Position numbers and translations under genes: made by a program
From: Datura wrightii
Taxonomy: Eukaryota > Streptophyta > Magnoliopsida > Solanales > Solanaceae
NCBI GenBank assembly: GCA_035772735.1
Contig: JASDFA010000010.1
Span: 98,414,001-98,478,000, forward strand
DNA: 64,000 bases
Direction of reading: 5' to 3'
The notes under the pieces: model-generated
Databases searched by the model: none
The model's input: the letters and a program-made list of their open reading frames with translations, nothing else
What the model was told of the DNA's origin: nothing
In this document: in pieces, positions 1 through 10,004 of the stretch
Numbering within the stretch: the stretch's first letter is position 1
Layout of the letters: each line of letters begins with the position of its first letter

Positions 1-732
1 GCTCGAGGATATGCTGCGAGCGTGTGTGTTAGACTTTGGAGGTAGCTGGGATGAGCACTTACCACTTATTGAGTTTGCCTATAATAACAGTTACCATTCA
101 GCTATCCAAATGGCACCTTATGAGGCATTGTATGGGTGAAAATGCAGATCGCCAGTTGGCTGGTTTGAAGTAGGAGAGTCAGCGCTGATTGGGCGGATAT
201 TATTCATCAGTCAGAGGAAAAGGTAAAGCTTATTAGAGAACGCCTACTGACTGCTCAGAGCCGCCAGAAATCGTATGCTGATGTGCTGCGCCGAAACATG
301 GAATTTAATGTAAATGACTGGGTATTCCTGAAAGTTTCTCCAATGAAAGGGGTAATGAGATTCGGCAAGAAAGGCAAGCTCAGCGCGAGATTTGTTGGGC
401 CTTATCAGATTCGCCAAAGAATAAGCCAAGTGGCGTATGAGTGGAACTTACCTCCAGAGTTAGAGTCTGTTCATCCAGTTTTCCACGTGTCCACGCTGAG
501 GAAGTATATAAGAGATCCCTCCAGAGTTGTCCCAGTTCATGATGTCCAGGTTACAGAGGAGCTGGCTTATGAAGAGGTTATAGTAGCCATACTAGACCGG
601 CAGATTCACAGATTAAGAACTAAAGATGTTGCTTGTGTCAAGGTATTATGGCATAACAACAACCGAGAGGAAATGACTTGGGAAGCAGAGGAAGATATGA
701 AAGTCAGATATCCTCAGTTATTTCAGACTTAA
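1..732 (+). pseudogene. E0: integrase C-terminus plus chromodomain, Tekay-type Ty3/gypsy (cut by window edge)
   Basis: The window opens in the integrase core just downstream of where the catalytic Glu should lie (motif LEDMLRACV). Conserved blocks follow: FAYNNSYHS, the GPY/F region (RFVGPYQIR near 390-420) and HPVFHVSTLRK. The last 65 residues or so (about 523-725) look like a chromodomain, with EELAYEEV, ILDRQIHRLR and VKVLW...EEMTWE. In chromoviruses this integrase-fused domain is thought to guide insertion into heterochromatin. Two lesions are visible: TGA at 137-139 where related copies have an Arg codon (CGA to TGA), and a one-base loss near 194 that shifts frame. From about 196 the frame is open to TAA at 730-732. 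The family assignment is firm; the copy is non-functional. Confidence 0.9.
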
Positions 733-1007
733 TCAGCCAGAGGTACGCTAGTATTGTTGTTTTATGAGTTGCTTTATATTTATATGTATAAATGAAATAG
801 TTGACTCTAGTCTATTGCATGACGAATAATATAGTATTGTGTGGAGTACCTGCATTCGGCTTTTCTGTGTTTCAGGATTTTTGAGATAGTCCATATTACA
901 GGGGAAACTCTGCAAAAAGTTTTCAAGAATAAGTCGAGTAAGTTGAGATTCCTGTGAACACGGGTTTACATTCGAGGATGAATGTTCTTAAGGGGGGAGG
1001 GGGAGGA
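733..1007 (+). other. E0 3' untranslated region with pre-PPT hairpin and polypurine tract
   Basis: This is non-coding sequence between the polyprotein stop and the 3' LTR. At 968-985 lies an inverted repeat (ACATTCG, loop AGGA, then TGAATGT with one G-T wobble). It is followed at 989-1007 by a purine run ending immediately before the LTR, which fits the polypurine tract that primes plus-strand DNA. The same hairpin-PPT arrangement occurs in D, B, C, A1, A2 and E2. Confidence 0.8.
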
Positions 1008-1315
1008 TGTTACACCCCGTAAATTCTTGACATTTAGATAACCTATTCGCATGTTGGTTAATAGTTTTAGAATGCCATACATTCTAGAAAATGGCCCGGG
1101 GGAAGATCGAACAAGTGTCGCATTGAACCATCTCAAGAGGAGGTCGGGCAGAACCCCTCCGCGATGGCAACGTTCCACGGAGGAAGCCCCTCCGCGATGG
1201 ACAACGTGCCACGGAGGGGGGTGTCCAGGCCCAAGTTTATAAAGCCCCCACTTAGGGTTTTTAAGGATAATTATCATAATTTCTAGAGAACAAACCAGAA
1301 AACAGAGGGTACGAA
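1008..1315 (+). mobile_element. E0 3' LTR, 3'-truncated
   Basis: The LTR starts TGTTACACCCCG directly after the PPT. Its first 300 bp align by eye with the D LTR at 32059 and 39313: the same GGCCCGGGG block, then a TATA-like TTTATAAAGCCCC at about 1236, then a purine-rich leader. Homology stops near 1315 and the sequence switches to a minus-strand gag fragment. The rest of the LTR, including U5 and the 3' end, is missing. The breakpoint is placed only to within about 25 bp. Confidence 0.85.
1154..1220. repeat. Dyad array upstream of the E0 TATA box
   Basis: There are two tandem units of about 33 bp, each bounded by complementary arms. The second has CCCCTCCG (1187-1194) facing CGGAGGGG (1212-1219), enclosing CGATGG and CGTGCCA. 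The words CCGCGATGG and CGTGCCACGGAGG recur in element C, which belongs to a different lineage. The position, 150-210 bp into the LTR and just ahead of the TATA box, suggests a promoter-associated or silencing-related role. That role is inference. Confidence 0.75.
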
Positions 1316-1339
1316 GAGTTTCACCTGCGAAACCATTGC

Positions 1340-1514
1340 TGTCGATTGGAACCACCTTCTGGTTCACCTGGTTGGTAACAGTTTGGGCAAGTAGCTGAAT
1401 GGTCGCCCTAAATTCTACGATAGACACCGAGTCATCCTGAGGGGCTACTGAGGCTGGTGGGGCAGGTCGGTGAGCATTACCGTCCCTTCATTCGTTACCA
1501 CGTCGCAGAGGCAT
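1340..1514 (-). pseudogene. E3: gag N-terminal fragment (minus strand)
   Basis: On the minus strand an ATG at 1514 opens a frame beginning MPLRRG, followed after one in-frame stop by an Ala/Pro-rich stretch and TIQLLAQTVTNQVNQ. This matches the gag N-terminus of chromoviruses and resembles the start of the B gag (MPPR..., TLTAQINQK). The fragment ends where E0 LTR sequence begins on the other strand, so only about 58 codons remain. Minus-strand positions 1515-1736 form its leader. That leader resembles the leader of B after its PBS, including a shared region around GTGTGAAG and CACTTATGA. Confidence 0.7.
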
Positions 1515-1719
1515 GATTCAATGAAAATGAAATAGAGCATGAGTTAGGAGAATGATTCTGGAATTGAATTTCAACGCACGATAAGGAATATGAAATAAAG
1601 GGAATTTTTTCCTAATAACATTTCGTAGCCTCTCCGTCATAAGTGTGGAGCGCTTCACACCCATGAAGAGGACTCTACCTGATGCAGCTTTCAGACATCC
1701 GAGGATAATCTTGACCTAG

Positions 1720-1736
1720 TTCTTTGATACAAAGTT
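1720..1736 (-). promoter_or_regulatory. E3 degenerate primer-binding site
   Basis: Read on the minus strand, the LTR end GGGGCGTGACA is followed by AAC and a decayed form of TGGTATCAGAGC (TTGTATCAAAG). The intact word is the usual plant PBS complementary to the initiator Met-tRNA 3' end. The same spacing is seen in E1 and D. Confidence 0.65.
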
Positions 1737-2630
1737 TGTCACGCCCCGAGCTCACACCATGGACGGGACACGAAATTTGGAGTCACAAGTAATCCCAAGT
1801 CAACTCCTGGTCTATCATACACTGGCATTCTGAGTAACATAAAAATATACACAGTGGAAGTTTTTAAGAAAAAATATAAATAGTTGAAAGAAATAAAGCT
1901 AGTTCGTAATATTTGAAAATATTTGAACAAAGCTACATGTATGAAAACTAAATCTGTGTCTGAAAGCCACTACCACGGATGAGTTGCTGGGACGAGCCCC
2001 CAGCTTACTCCAAGTCTAAATAGAAGAAAAGAAAATGTAACTGAATGAAATAATCTCCATCCTCTAAAGATGACGACTCACCAACTAGAATTGCTGAAGT
2101 CTTCAAAGAGAGATCGGCTAACGAGGCTAAGACTGAGATCCTGCAGCTATATTATCAAATGATACAGCATAAACGTATGCATCAGTACTTTTATTGTACT
2201 GAGTAAGTTAGAGAAACATAACACAATGGAATAAAAATGCTAACTGAAAAGACAAGCAATGACCAACTAAAGCTACTGAACTGAATAACCGAAATAATTG
2301 AGATTGTCTAAAGGACCCTATCTAATGGTCAAAACATGTTTTAAATCTGGAATACTAATATCAAACTGGACTGATGAATAGTAGGAGAGTCTATAATCGA
2401 CATATAACCACGTGAGGTAGACGTGGAATTTGATGTATACAGCCCCTCGGTAGGACCCAATATACGTTGCCAGGGTATAAAGGAATGAACTGGGTAATCA
2501 CAAGATTCTGGAGACAATCATGCTAATAAATACTGTAACCTATGGCAGCAACGTAGTTCTAGGAACCTGGGTACGCTGGAACCCCGGTCCACTCGATGCT
2601 AAGTCCTACTCCCACTGGATAGTCCTAGAC
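1737..2630 (-). mobile_element. E3 LTR (minus strand), interrupted by E1
   Basis: The plus-strand TGTCACGCCCC at 1737 is the complement of a chromovirus LTR 3' end. Inside are landmarks shared with the B LTR in reverse complement: the block around 1980-2010 (GCTGGGACGAGCCCCCAGC on plus) and a dyad TCAGTAC-7 nt-GTACTGA at 2182-2202. The E1 insertion, with its target duplication at 2631-2635, interrupts the LTR. I could not recognise the remainder with certainty beyond 9956; 9957-10004 may be a residue of it. Confidence 0.7.
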
Positions 2631-2635
2631 TGAAT

Positions 2636-4552
2636 TGTTACACCCCGTAAGTTTTTAATGTTTAATAAGCCTATTTATATGTTGGTTAAGTGCTTTAGAG
2701 TCCTATACGTATGAGGAAAGGGCCCGGGGAAAGGCCTCACCCTTAGATGTTAAGTCATTTTCATAAATCCTCGGCCAAGAGACGAAGGGAAAATATTAAA
2801 AATCATCCGATTACCCCACTAAATGCCGTCCAAATCAAAATTAACTCTGGGTAGTGAAGTATAAGGCTGCAGAGAGCATTACTGCGGAGTTATTTTCATA
2901 AAATACGCTCAGCGAATCGTCGTACCGCCGAGCCTAAGTTGGTGGAATTGTTTCAAACTAGTGTCAATACGATCACGTGCCTAAAGTAAGTATTTCTCCC
3001 TTCTAGATTCCCGAGAAATTATGAGTTTTTGATCGTCTTTCGATAAGTTGAAGTATAGTAAGTAAATATATATATAAAAGTTATTGTTTTCTTCAAATAT
3101 AGTAATGAAGTTAGCCCTATTCTTCCGTTAATATGATTAGAGTTGGGAAGAACAACTGATTACTAGCCGAACCTCGCCAGTTAATCGGTAAATAGTGAAC
3201 GAGGTATGTTAAGGAATTTTCTTTCGGCAAGTTAGTTTCTTCAGCATAGTAATCCAGTATGAATCCCAGTAAAGCATGTCAGAAGTATGTTAACATGTCT
3301 AGTTGTTATTGTCAGTCAAGACTCGTAAATTATATTGTTTTGGGCTTGATTATACCTGTATAGCTTCCGTGACCACCCCAGGGTTAATAGCTGTGTCGCC
3401 GCCCGCCAGGGGCAAGGATACATCACTCTACAAAGCAGCATGCCATCCGCAAGGGACGAAGATGGGGATCCAGATCCTTATATGGCCGAGGTTGGCCATA
3501 TACACACCCCCGCCGAGCATTTATGCCCGGGGTGTAGATATCAGGAGTCCTCCGGACTCAGACACAACTACAGGCAGGGGCCGAGCGGGCCCAGTTGCAG
3601 ACCCAGGGGATCGGCAGGACGCTTATAGCTGGTAGTTGACTTAGTATGACCTGGATTGGGGTATATAGATTGAGGTGTACTCACTAGGGCTAATGGGTTC
3701 CCAGGTTGGTTATTTTGTGCTGATTGTACCTTCCGGCTTGTGGGGGCAGGTAAGGTTTATGTTTGCTTTAGTTACTGATAGTTAGACAGTAAGACGCCTC
3801 ATTTTTCAGGTATGACCCCTACCCTCCTTATTAAAGTTATGTTTAGTCCTTATTTCACTACCTCAGTCAGCTTCAGTCTTTTTTCTTTACATTAGTTATT
3901 GTCAGTTCTATTTCTTACTTTCAGTCATTTAAAGTTATTGCTTTACATACTCAGTACCTGAGGTACTGACGCCCTCTTCTGGGGTACTGCATTACTTGCC
4001 TACAGGTGTAGAAAGACGAGGAGTAGGTCCCTCATAGTTCCAGTCAGTTCTACAGAGCCATCAACTCCTTTCTTCCGGAGCTTGTGTGATAGAGGTTTAC
4101 TTCTTTTATTTGTACAATATGAGTAGGTCGGGACCCTGTCCTTACCATCTTATTATTACTAAAGGCTTGCAGATTGCATTAATTCCCTGTGGTTAGATGA
4201 TATCGATAGTGTGGGGCCCTATTTAGCTGTTGATTTTAGGGCTTGTCAGTCATAGCTCAATTTAGCATCTGATTTTGCTTTCCAGTTATAACTAGGAATC
4301 ATGGTGGCCTTGTCGGCCCGCGTAGGACTCCCTATAATTGTTTGCCTCTGGTTAGCTGTTTACTTTCATAGGTGGCTATTAGGCCTTGTCGGTCGGGGGT
4401 TGTATTTACAGCCGCTATATAGCCCGTTGTTTTCTTGATTCTGGAGTTAGAGTCAACACTGCACCAAAGGTGTTTGGGCTCAGTCATCTCAGCAATTCAG
4501 GTCCTAGTAGGGCACTAGGTGCCAGTCATGCCTCCCAAGGTGGGGCGTGACA
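2636..4552 (+). mobile_element. E1 5' LTR
   Basis: The LTR is 1,917 bp. Compared with the 3' LTR it lacks about 130 bp: its GGGAAAGGC at about 2718-2733 joins directly to CCTCACCCTTAG, whereas the 3' LTR has the dyad region and the TATA box (CATATATAAAGG) between two AAAGGC copies. This LTR therefore has no recognisable core promoter. Towards the 3' half is the perfect dyad CAGTACC-TGA-GGTACTG (3952-3968). It ends GGGGCGTGACA. Confidence 0.9.
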
Positions 4553-4556
4553 AACT

Positions 4557-4568
4557 TGGTATCAGAGC
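4557..4568 (+). promoter_or_regulatory. E1 primer-binding site (initiator Met-tRNA type)
   Basis: TGGTATCAGAGC lies four bases after the LTR end. It is the standard plant PBS complementary to the 3' end of initiator Met-tRNA, from which minus-strand DNA is primed. Confidence 0.93.
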
Positions 4569-4765
4569 AGGTCTTATCCCAGGGAGTCTGCAAGCCGTGC
4601 TAAGTAGAGTCTTGTCTATGGATGTGTTGTGCACCACATACTATAGACAGGAGGCTACAAGGCATGATAGGATGGTTACTCTTTCTTCTTATTCAGTCGT
4701 GCTATAGAGCGGTACAATATAGGGTTGAGTCCCTAAGCTCATTATACTCTTTTGTTTACAGAGAA

Positions 4766-6193
4766 ATGTCGGACCAGCGACACCCTACGACAAGCAGGAG
4801 GTTAGATGTAGCAGCAGGAGAGGGCCACTGCAGGGTGCCTCAGCCTCGGTCAGAATCGGCCCAATCTGAGGACGATACAGAGGTATCATCTCGACCTCCC
4901 CAGCACTCTCCACCACGTCAGGAGCCGCTTGGGACGACCTGTGTGACGACACTGCCTCTGGCAGTTTTTATACCTGTACCATCCGACCAGGAGGTCAGGA
5001 GCGCGGTGGTTATGCTAGCACAGGTAATGGCTGCTCAGCACCAGCCAGTGCCACCTACAGCTGCAGAATCTTTAGGAGAGCCTGATAGTTTGAGGGTTCG
5101 AGAGTTCCTAGCACTAAGTCCCCTGCAATTCACAAGGACGGATCAGACCGAGGACCCTTAAGAATTCTTAGACCAGATGTAGAGGATTTTTAGGGTGATA
5201 CATGCTACACCCACAGAGTCAATTGAGTTGGTGGTATTCCGGCTACGGGACATCGTTGTGCTATGGTATGAGAGTTAGGAGAGGTCTCGAGGGAGAGATG
5301 TTTCCCCTCCGACCTGGCCCAGCTTCTCAGAGGCTTTCTTGGATCATTACCTATCGTGAGAGATTCGACAGGCCCGGGTTGATCAGTTCCTACACCTGGA
5401 GAAGGGGTCGATCAGTGTTCGGGAATATGCCATATGGTTTGATTCCTTGGCTCGATATGCGCCAGCTTTTGTGGACACAATGCCAGCCAGGGTACACCTC
5501 TTTATTATGGGGCAGAACCCAAAATATGTTGAGACCTTCATCACAGCCACACTGCAAGAGGATATGGATATCTCCGGTGTGCAGGCTTTTGCTCAGAATA
5601 TTGAGGGTATTAGACAGTGGCAACGGGAGATTAGGAGGAAAATTTCGGAGCAGCGCTTCAGGGACAGATCGGATAAATTACAGGAGGAGTCCCGAGGAGG
5701 ACTTAGGCCACAGTTATTAGATAGGCTGCCTAGACCCCCGCATCCACCACAGCGGTAGAGGAGCAGATCTAGTCACCGAGGGTAGCTAGAGCCCGACGAA
5801 GATTCACGACCAGTAGGTTCATAGCAATAGAGGAGAGTGGAGTAGAGTGGGTTTATAATACCACTTTTCCTTATTTGCAGTCGACGCCACTCTGGAGCAT
5901 GCAGGTATGGTTCCACAGTATGCTAAATTTGTGGAAAGGAGGGTCACCAGATGAGGAATTGTCCGGCTAGGGGTCAGGGTGACCGGGATCGACAGGATAG
6001 GTCCTCGGCTGGATCACGAGCTCCAGCATCCCGGGCAGGGCGTAGGCCCTCAGTTTCAATCGGCAGAGGCCGAGGCAGATCAGGGGCCTTCAGTTCAAGT
6101 GTCAACCCAGACCGTACTTATGCACTACCAGGGCGACAGGAGTCAGAGTCTTCACCATATGTTGTGACAGGTATGCTGATGATGGAGCGGTAA
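4766..6193 (+). pseudogene. E1 gag (capsid/nucleocapsid), single frame with nonsense codons
   Basis: The start is ATG at 4766 (MSDQRHP), after a leader of about 200 bp. The whole gag lies in one frame with no frameshift, broken only by stops: TAA 5159-5161, TAG 5180-5182, and further TAG and TGA codons. The capsid core is visible as FLDQM, VFRLRD and FDSLARYAP...VHLFIMG. At 5921-5962 lies a CCHC zinc knuckle (C-x2-C-x4-H-x4-C) whose second codon is now TAA. A basic Arg/Ser-rich tail follows, ending VVTGML, the usual gag-protease boundary. The coding sequence then jumps out of gag. Most stops can be read as C-to-T or G-to-A changes at CAG, CAA, TGG or CGA. Confidence 0.88.
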
Positions 6194-7647
6194 TCCAGAA
6201 CGCCGCAGTGTCATCATTGGTTGTGGAAGTGAAAGAACGACAGTATGAAGATCCTAGCCTGGTTCAACTCAGAAATAGGGTCCAGCGAGGGGAAGTGACA
6301 GATTTCCACGTAATTGAGGATGGAGTTTTAAGATATAGGGATCGCCTCTACGTTCCAAACGTGGCAGGGCTTCGCTAGCAAAATATGGGCGAAGTACACT
6401 ATGCCCATTACTCTCTCCATCCAAGTTCAACAAAAATGTATCATGATGTAAAAGAGATTTACTGGTGGACGGGAATGAAAAAGGGGATAGCAGAATTCGT
6501 AGCTCAATGTCCCAACTACCAACAGGTGAAAGATGAACATCATAAACTAGGCGGACTGATACAGGATATAGCCGTGCCTTTATGGAAATGGGAGGCAGTT
6601 AATATGGATTTTGTAGTAGGGTTACCTTGTACCAGGTGTAAATATGATTCTATTTGGGTAATTGTTGAAAGGTTGACAAAATCATCTCACTTTCTGCCAG
6701 TAAAGGCTACCTTTTCAGCCGAAGATTATGCTGAGCTGTATATTAGAGAAATAGTCTGATTGCATGGTGTTCCACTGTCAATTATCTCTGACAGAGGGGC
6801 GTAGTATACAACTATGTTTTGGCAATCTTTTCAGAGGGGCCTGGGGACGCAGGTTATCCTGAGCACAACTTTCCATCCTCAGACAGACGGGCAGGTAGAA
6901 CATACAATCCAGACACTCGAGGATATATTACCGACATGTGTGCTAGATTTTGGAGGCAGCTGGGATGAACGTCTACCACTTATTGAATTTTCCTATAATA
7001 ATAGTTATCATTCAACAATTCAGATGGCGCCTTAAGAAGCATTATATGGGCGAAAGTGTAGGTCTCCAGCTGGTTGGTTTGAGGTAGGAGAATCAACATT
7101 GATTGGGCCAGATATTATTCATCAGTTAGAAGAGAAAGTAAAGCTTATCAGCGAATGTTTGCTGACAGCTCAGAGACGCCATAAATCTTATGCTGATGTG
7201 CAATGAAGAAACCTAGAATTTAATGTGGGTGACTGCCTATTCCTGAAGGTTTCACCGATGAAGGGTGTGATGAGATTTGGTAAGAAAGGCAAGCTCAGCC
7301 CGAGGTTTATTGGGCCTTATCAAATTCACTGAAGGATAGGCCAGGTGGCTTATGAATTAGATTTACCTCCAGAAGTAGAATCCGTTCACCCAGTTTTTCA
7401 CGTATCAATGCTGAGGAAGTGTACAGGAGATCCCTCCTGGATTGTCCCAATTAAAGACGTCCAAATCACTGAGGAGTTAGCTTATGAAGAAGCTCCAGTA
7501 GTCATATTAGATCGGCAGATTCATAGACTGAGAACTAAAGATGTTGCTTTCGTTAAGGTATTATGGCGAAATAAGAACCGAGAGGAGATGACCTGGGAGG
7601 AAGAATATGATACAAAAACCAGATATCCTCAGTTATTTCAAACATAA
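6186..7647 (+). pseudogene. E1 integrase and chromodomain
   Basis: It begins in the RNase H-integrase linker (VIQNAAVSSLVVEVKERQ). The zinc-binding HHCC region has HYAHYSLHP and AQCPNY, where the last Cys has become Tyr. The catalytic triad is still visible: Asp in VNMDFVVGLP, Asp in IISDRGA, Glu in DGQVEHTIQTLED. The GPY/F region and a C-terminal chromodomain (about 7440-7640; ITEELAYEE, ILDRQIHRLR, EEMTWEEE) follow. Stops interrupt it after LR (about 6376), at 6757-6759, after DRGA, at 7033-7035 (MAP*), after DVQ and after QIH. The natural end is TAA at 7645-7647. Confidence 0.9.
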
Positions 7648-7861
7648 TCAGATTGTGCAACTTGAGGTATGTTGTTGTTGTTGTTTCATGAGTTGCATTA
7701 CATACATGTATATCTGAGATAATTGACTTCAGTTTATTGTGAAATGAATGCCATAGTATTGTGTGGAGTACCTATATTGGACTTTTCTGTACTTCAGGGT
7801 TTTTGAATAATCCATATTACAGGGGAGACTCTGCCGAACTTTTTCCAGAGTAAGTAATTGA
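7648..7861 (+). other. E1 3' untranslated region with PPT lost
   Basis: It aligns with 733-960 of E0 as far as GACTCTGCCGAA...GAGTAAGT. It then jumps straight into LTR sequence (AAGCCTATTCG at 7862). The pre-PPT hairpin, the PPT and the first roughly 31 bp of the 3' LTR have been removed by one deletion. Confidence 0.85.
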
Positions 7862-8402
7862 AAGCCTATTCGTATGTTGGTTAAGTGTTTTAGAGTGCCA
7901 TACGTACGAAGAAAGGGCCCGGGGAAAGGCTGAATGAGTGCAAAGTCGGGATTTCACAGGAGGAGGCCGAACCAAGCTGCCCAGAGGGGAAAAGTGGCAC
8001 GGAGCTGCTCCTCCGCGTTAGCCAACGTGCCACATTGCCTTGTTTGCTGCCTCAAATATATAAAGGCCTCTCACTTAGATGTTATGTCATTTTCATAAAT
8101 CCTCGGCCAGAAGAGATTAGAGACGAAGGGAAACTATTAAAAATCATCCAATTACACCACTAAACGCCGCCAAAATCAAAATTAACTCTGGGTAGTGAAG
8201 TATAAGCCTGCAGAGAGCATTGCTGCGGAGTTATTTTCGTAAAATACACTCGGCGAATCGTCGTCCCGCCGAGCCTAAGTTGGTGGAATTGTTTCAAACT
8301 AGTGTCAATACGATCATGTGCCCAAAGTAAGTATTTCTCCATTCTAGATTCCCGAGAAATTATGAGTTTTTGATCGTCTTTCGATAAGTTGAAGTATAGT
8401 CA

Positions 8403-8439
<37 letters not shown>

Positions 8440-9951
8440 TTATCGTTTTCTTCAAATATAGTAATGAAGTTAGCCCTATTCTTCAGTTAATATGATTTCA
8501 GGTGGGAAGAACAGCTGAATACCAGCCGAACCTCGCTAGTTAATCGGTAAATAGCGAGCAAGGTATATTAAGGCATTTTATTTCGGCAAGTTTGTTTCTT
8601 AAGCATAGTAATCCAGTATGAATCCCAGTAAAGCATGTCAGGAGTATGTTATCATGTCTAGTTGTTATTGTTAGTCGATACTCATAAATTGTATTGTTTT
8701 GGGCTAGATTATACCTGTACATCTTCCGTGACCACCCCAGGGTTAATAGCTGTGTCGCCGCCGGCCTGGGGCGAGGATACGTCGCTCTACGGAGTGGCAT
8801 GTCATCCACAAGGGACGAAGATGGGGTTCTATATCCTCATATTGCTGTGGTTGGCCTTATACACACCCCGCCGAGCGTTTACACCTAGGGTGTAGATATC
8901 AGGAGTCCTCCAGACTCAGACACAACTACAGTTAGGGGCCGACCAGGCCAAGTTGCAGACCAAAGGAATCGGCAGGACACTTATAGCTAGCTGGTAGTTG
9001 ACTCAGTATGACCTGGATAGAGGTATATTGATTGAGGTGTACTCACTAGGGCTAATGGGGCCCAGGTGGGTTATTCTGTGCTTATTGTACCTTTCGGCTT
9101 ATGGGGGCCAGGTAAGGTTTATGTTTGCTTTAGTTACTGATAGTTAGACAGTAAGACACCTCGTTTGTTAGGTATGACCCCTACCCTCCTTATTACAGTT
9201 ATGTTTAGTACTGATTTCACTACCTCAGTTATCTCCAGTCTATTTTCTTTACTTCAGTTATTTTCAGTTCTGTTTCTTACTTTTAGTCATTTAAAGTTAT
9301 TGCTTTACATACTCAGTACCTGTGGTACTGATGACCTCTTCTGGGGCGCTGCATTACTTGCCTGCAGGTGCAGATAGACGAGGAGCAGGTCCCTCGTAGT
9401 TCCAGTCAGCCGTACAGAGCCATCAACTCCTTTCTTCCGGAGCTTGTGTGATAGAGGTTTACTTCTTTTATTTGTACAGTATAGGTAGGTTGGGGCCCTA
9501 TCCCAACCATTTTATTACTCCTAGAGGCTTGCAGATTGCATTACTTCCCTGTGGTTAGATGATATCGGCTGTGCGGGGCCCATATGTGTTTGACTATGTG
9601 TGTTGGCCGTGTGGGGCCCTCTTTAGCTATTCATTGGAGACCTTGTCGGTCATAGCTCAGTTTAACATCTGATTTTTCTTTCCAGTTATAACTAGTTATC
9701 ATGGTTGCCTTGTCGGCCCGCATATGACTCCCTATAATTGTTTGTCTCTGGTTAGCTCTTTACTTTCGCAGGTGGCTATAGGCCTTGTCGGTCGGGGGTT
9801 GTATTTACAGCTCCTATATAGCCTGTTGTTTTCTTGATTCTAGAGTTAGAGTCTGCCCTGCACTAGAGGTGTTTGGGCTCAGTCAGCTCAACAGTTCAAG
9901 TCATAGTAGGGCACCAGGTGCCAGTCATGCCTCCCAAGGTGGGGCGTGACA
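7862..9951 (+). mobile_element. E1 3' LTR, lacking its first ~31 bp
   Basis: It aligns along its length with 2667-4552. It retains the dyad GTGGCACG (7994-8001) facing CGTGCCAC (8026-8033), with CTCCTCCGCG between, and a TATA-like ATATATAAAGG at about 8056. The TCAGTACC/GGTACTGA dyad is near 9315-9335 with a one-base change in the loop. It ends GGGGCGTGACA at 9951, followed by TSD TGAAT. Confidence 0.9.
8404..8437. repeat. (AT)n microsatellite
   Basis: About 17 uninterrupted TA dinucleotides lie in the E1 3' LTR. The 5' LTR has only a short TATATATATA at the matching place (about 3067-3077), so the tract expanded after insertion. Confidence 0.95.
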
Positions 9952-10004
9952 TGAATACTAAGTTGATAGCTCAAAACTGGGGTCCAAGACTAGTTAGGGA
10001 TTCA

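Larger units (their letters stand above)
2636..9951 (+). mobile_element. E1: Tekay-type Ty3/gypsy element with internal deletion (TSD TGAAT)
   Basis: The element is bounded by TGTTACACCCC at 2636 and GGGGCGTGACA ending at 9951, which form imperfect terminal inverted repeats. It is flanked by an exact 5-bp duplication TGAAT at 2631-2635 and 9952-9956. The order is LTR, PBS, gag, integrase with chromodomain, LTR. Protease, RT and RNase H are absent: gag jumps into the RNase H-integrase linker at about 6170-6187. Both LTRs carry deletions and the coding frames contain many stops, so this is an old, immobile copy. Confidence 0.93.

Noticed and set aside
966..1427. 153-codon minus-strand open frame
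   Set aside because: It runs from the minus-strand gag fragment into the antisense of the E0 LTR and PPT. It is a chance fusion across a breakpoint, not a gene.
4557..4568. tRNA-like matches at the primer-binding sites (also 22434, 34698, 53081)
   Set aside because: Only the 12-18 bases complementary to a tRNA 3' end are present; there is no tRNA body or cloverleaf.
9957..10004. Possible small independent insertion between E1 and E2
   Set aside because: Too short to classify. It may be leftover E3 LTR or truncation filler, and no duplication or terminal repeat supports an insertion.
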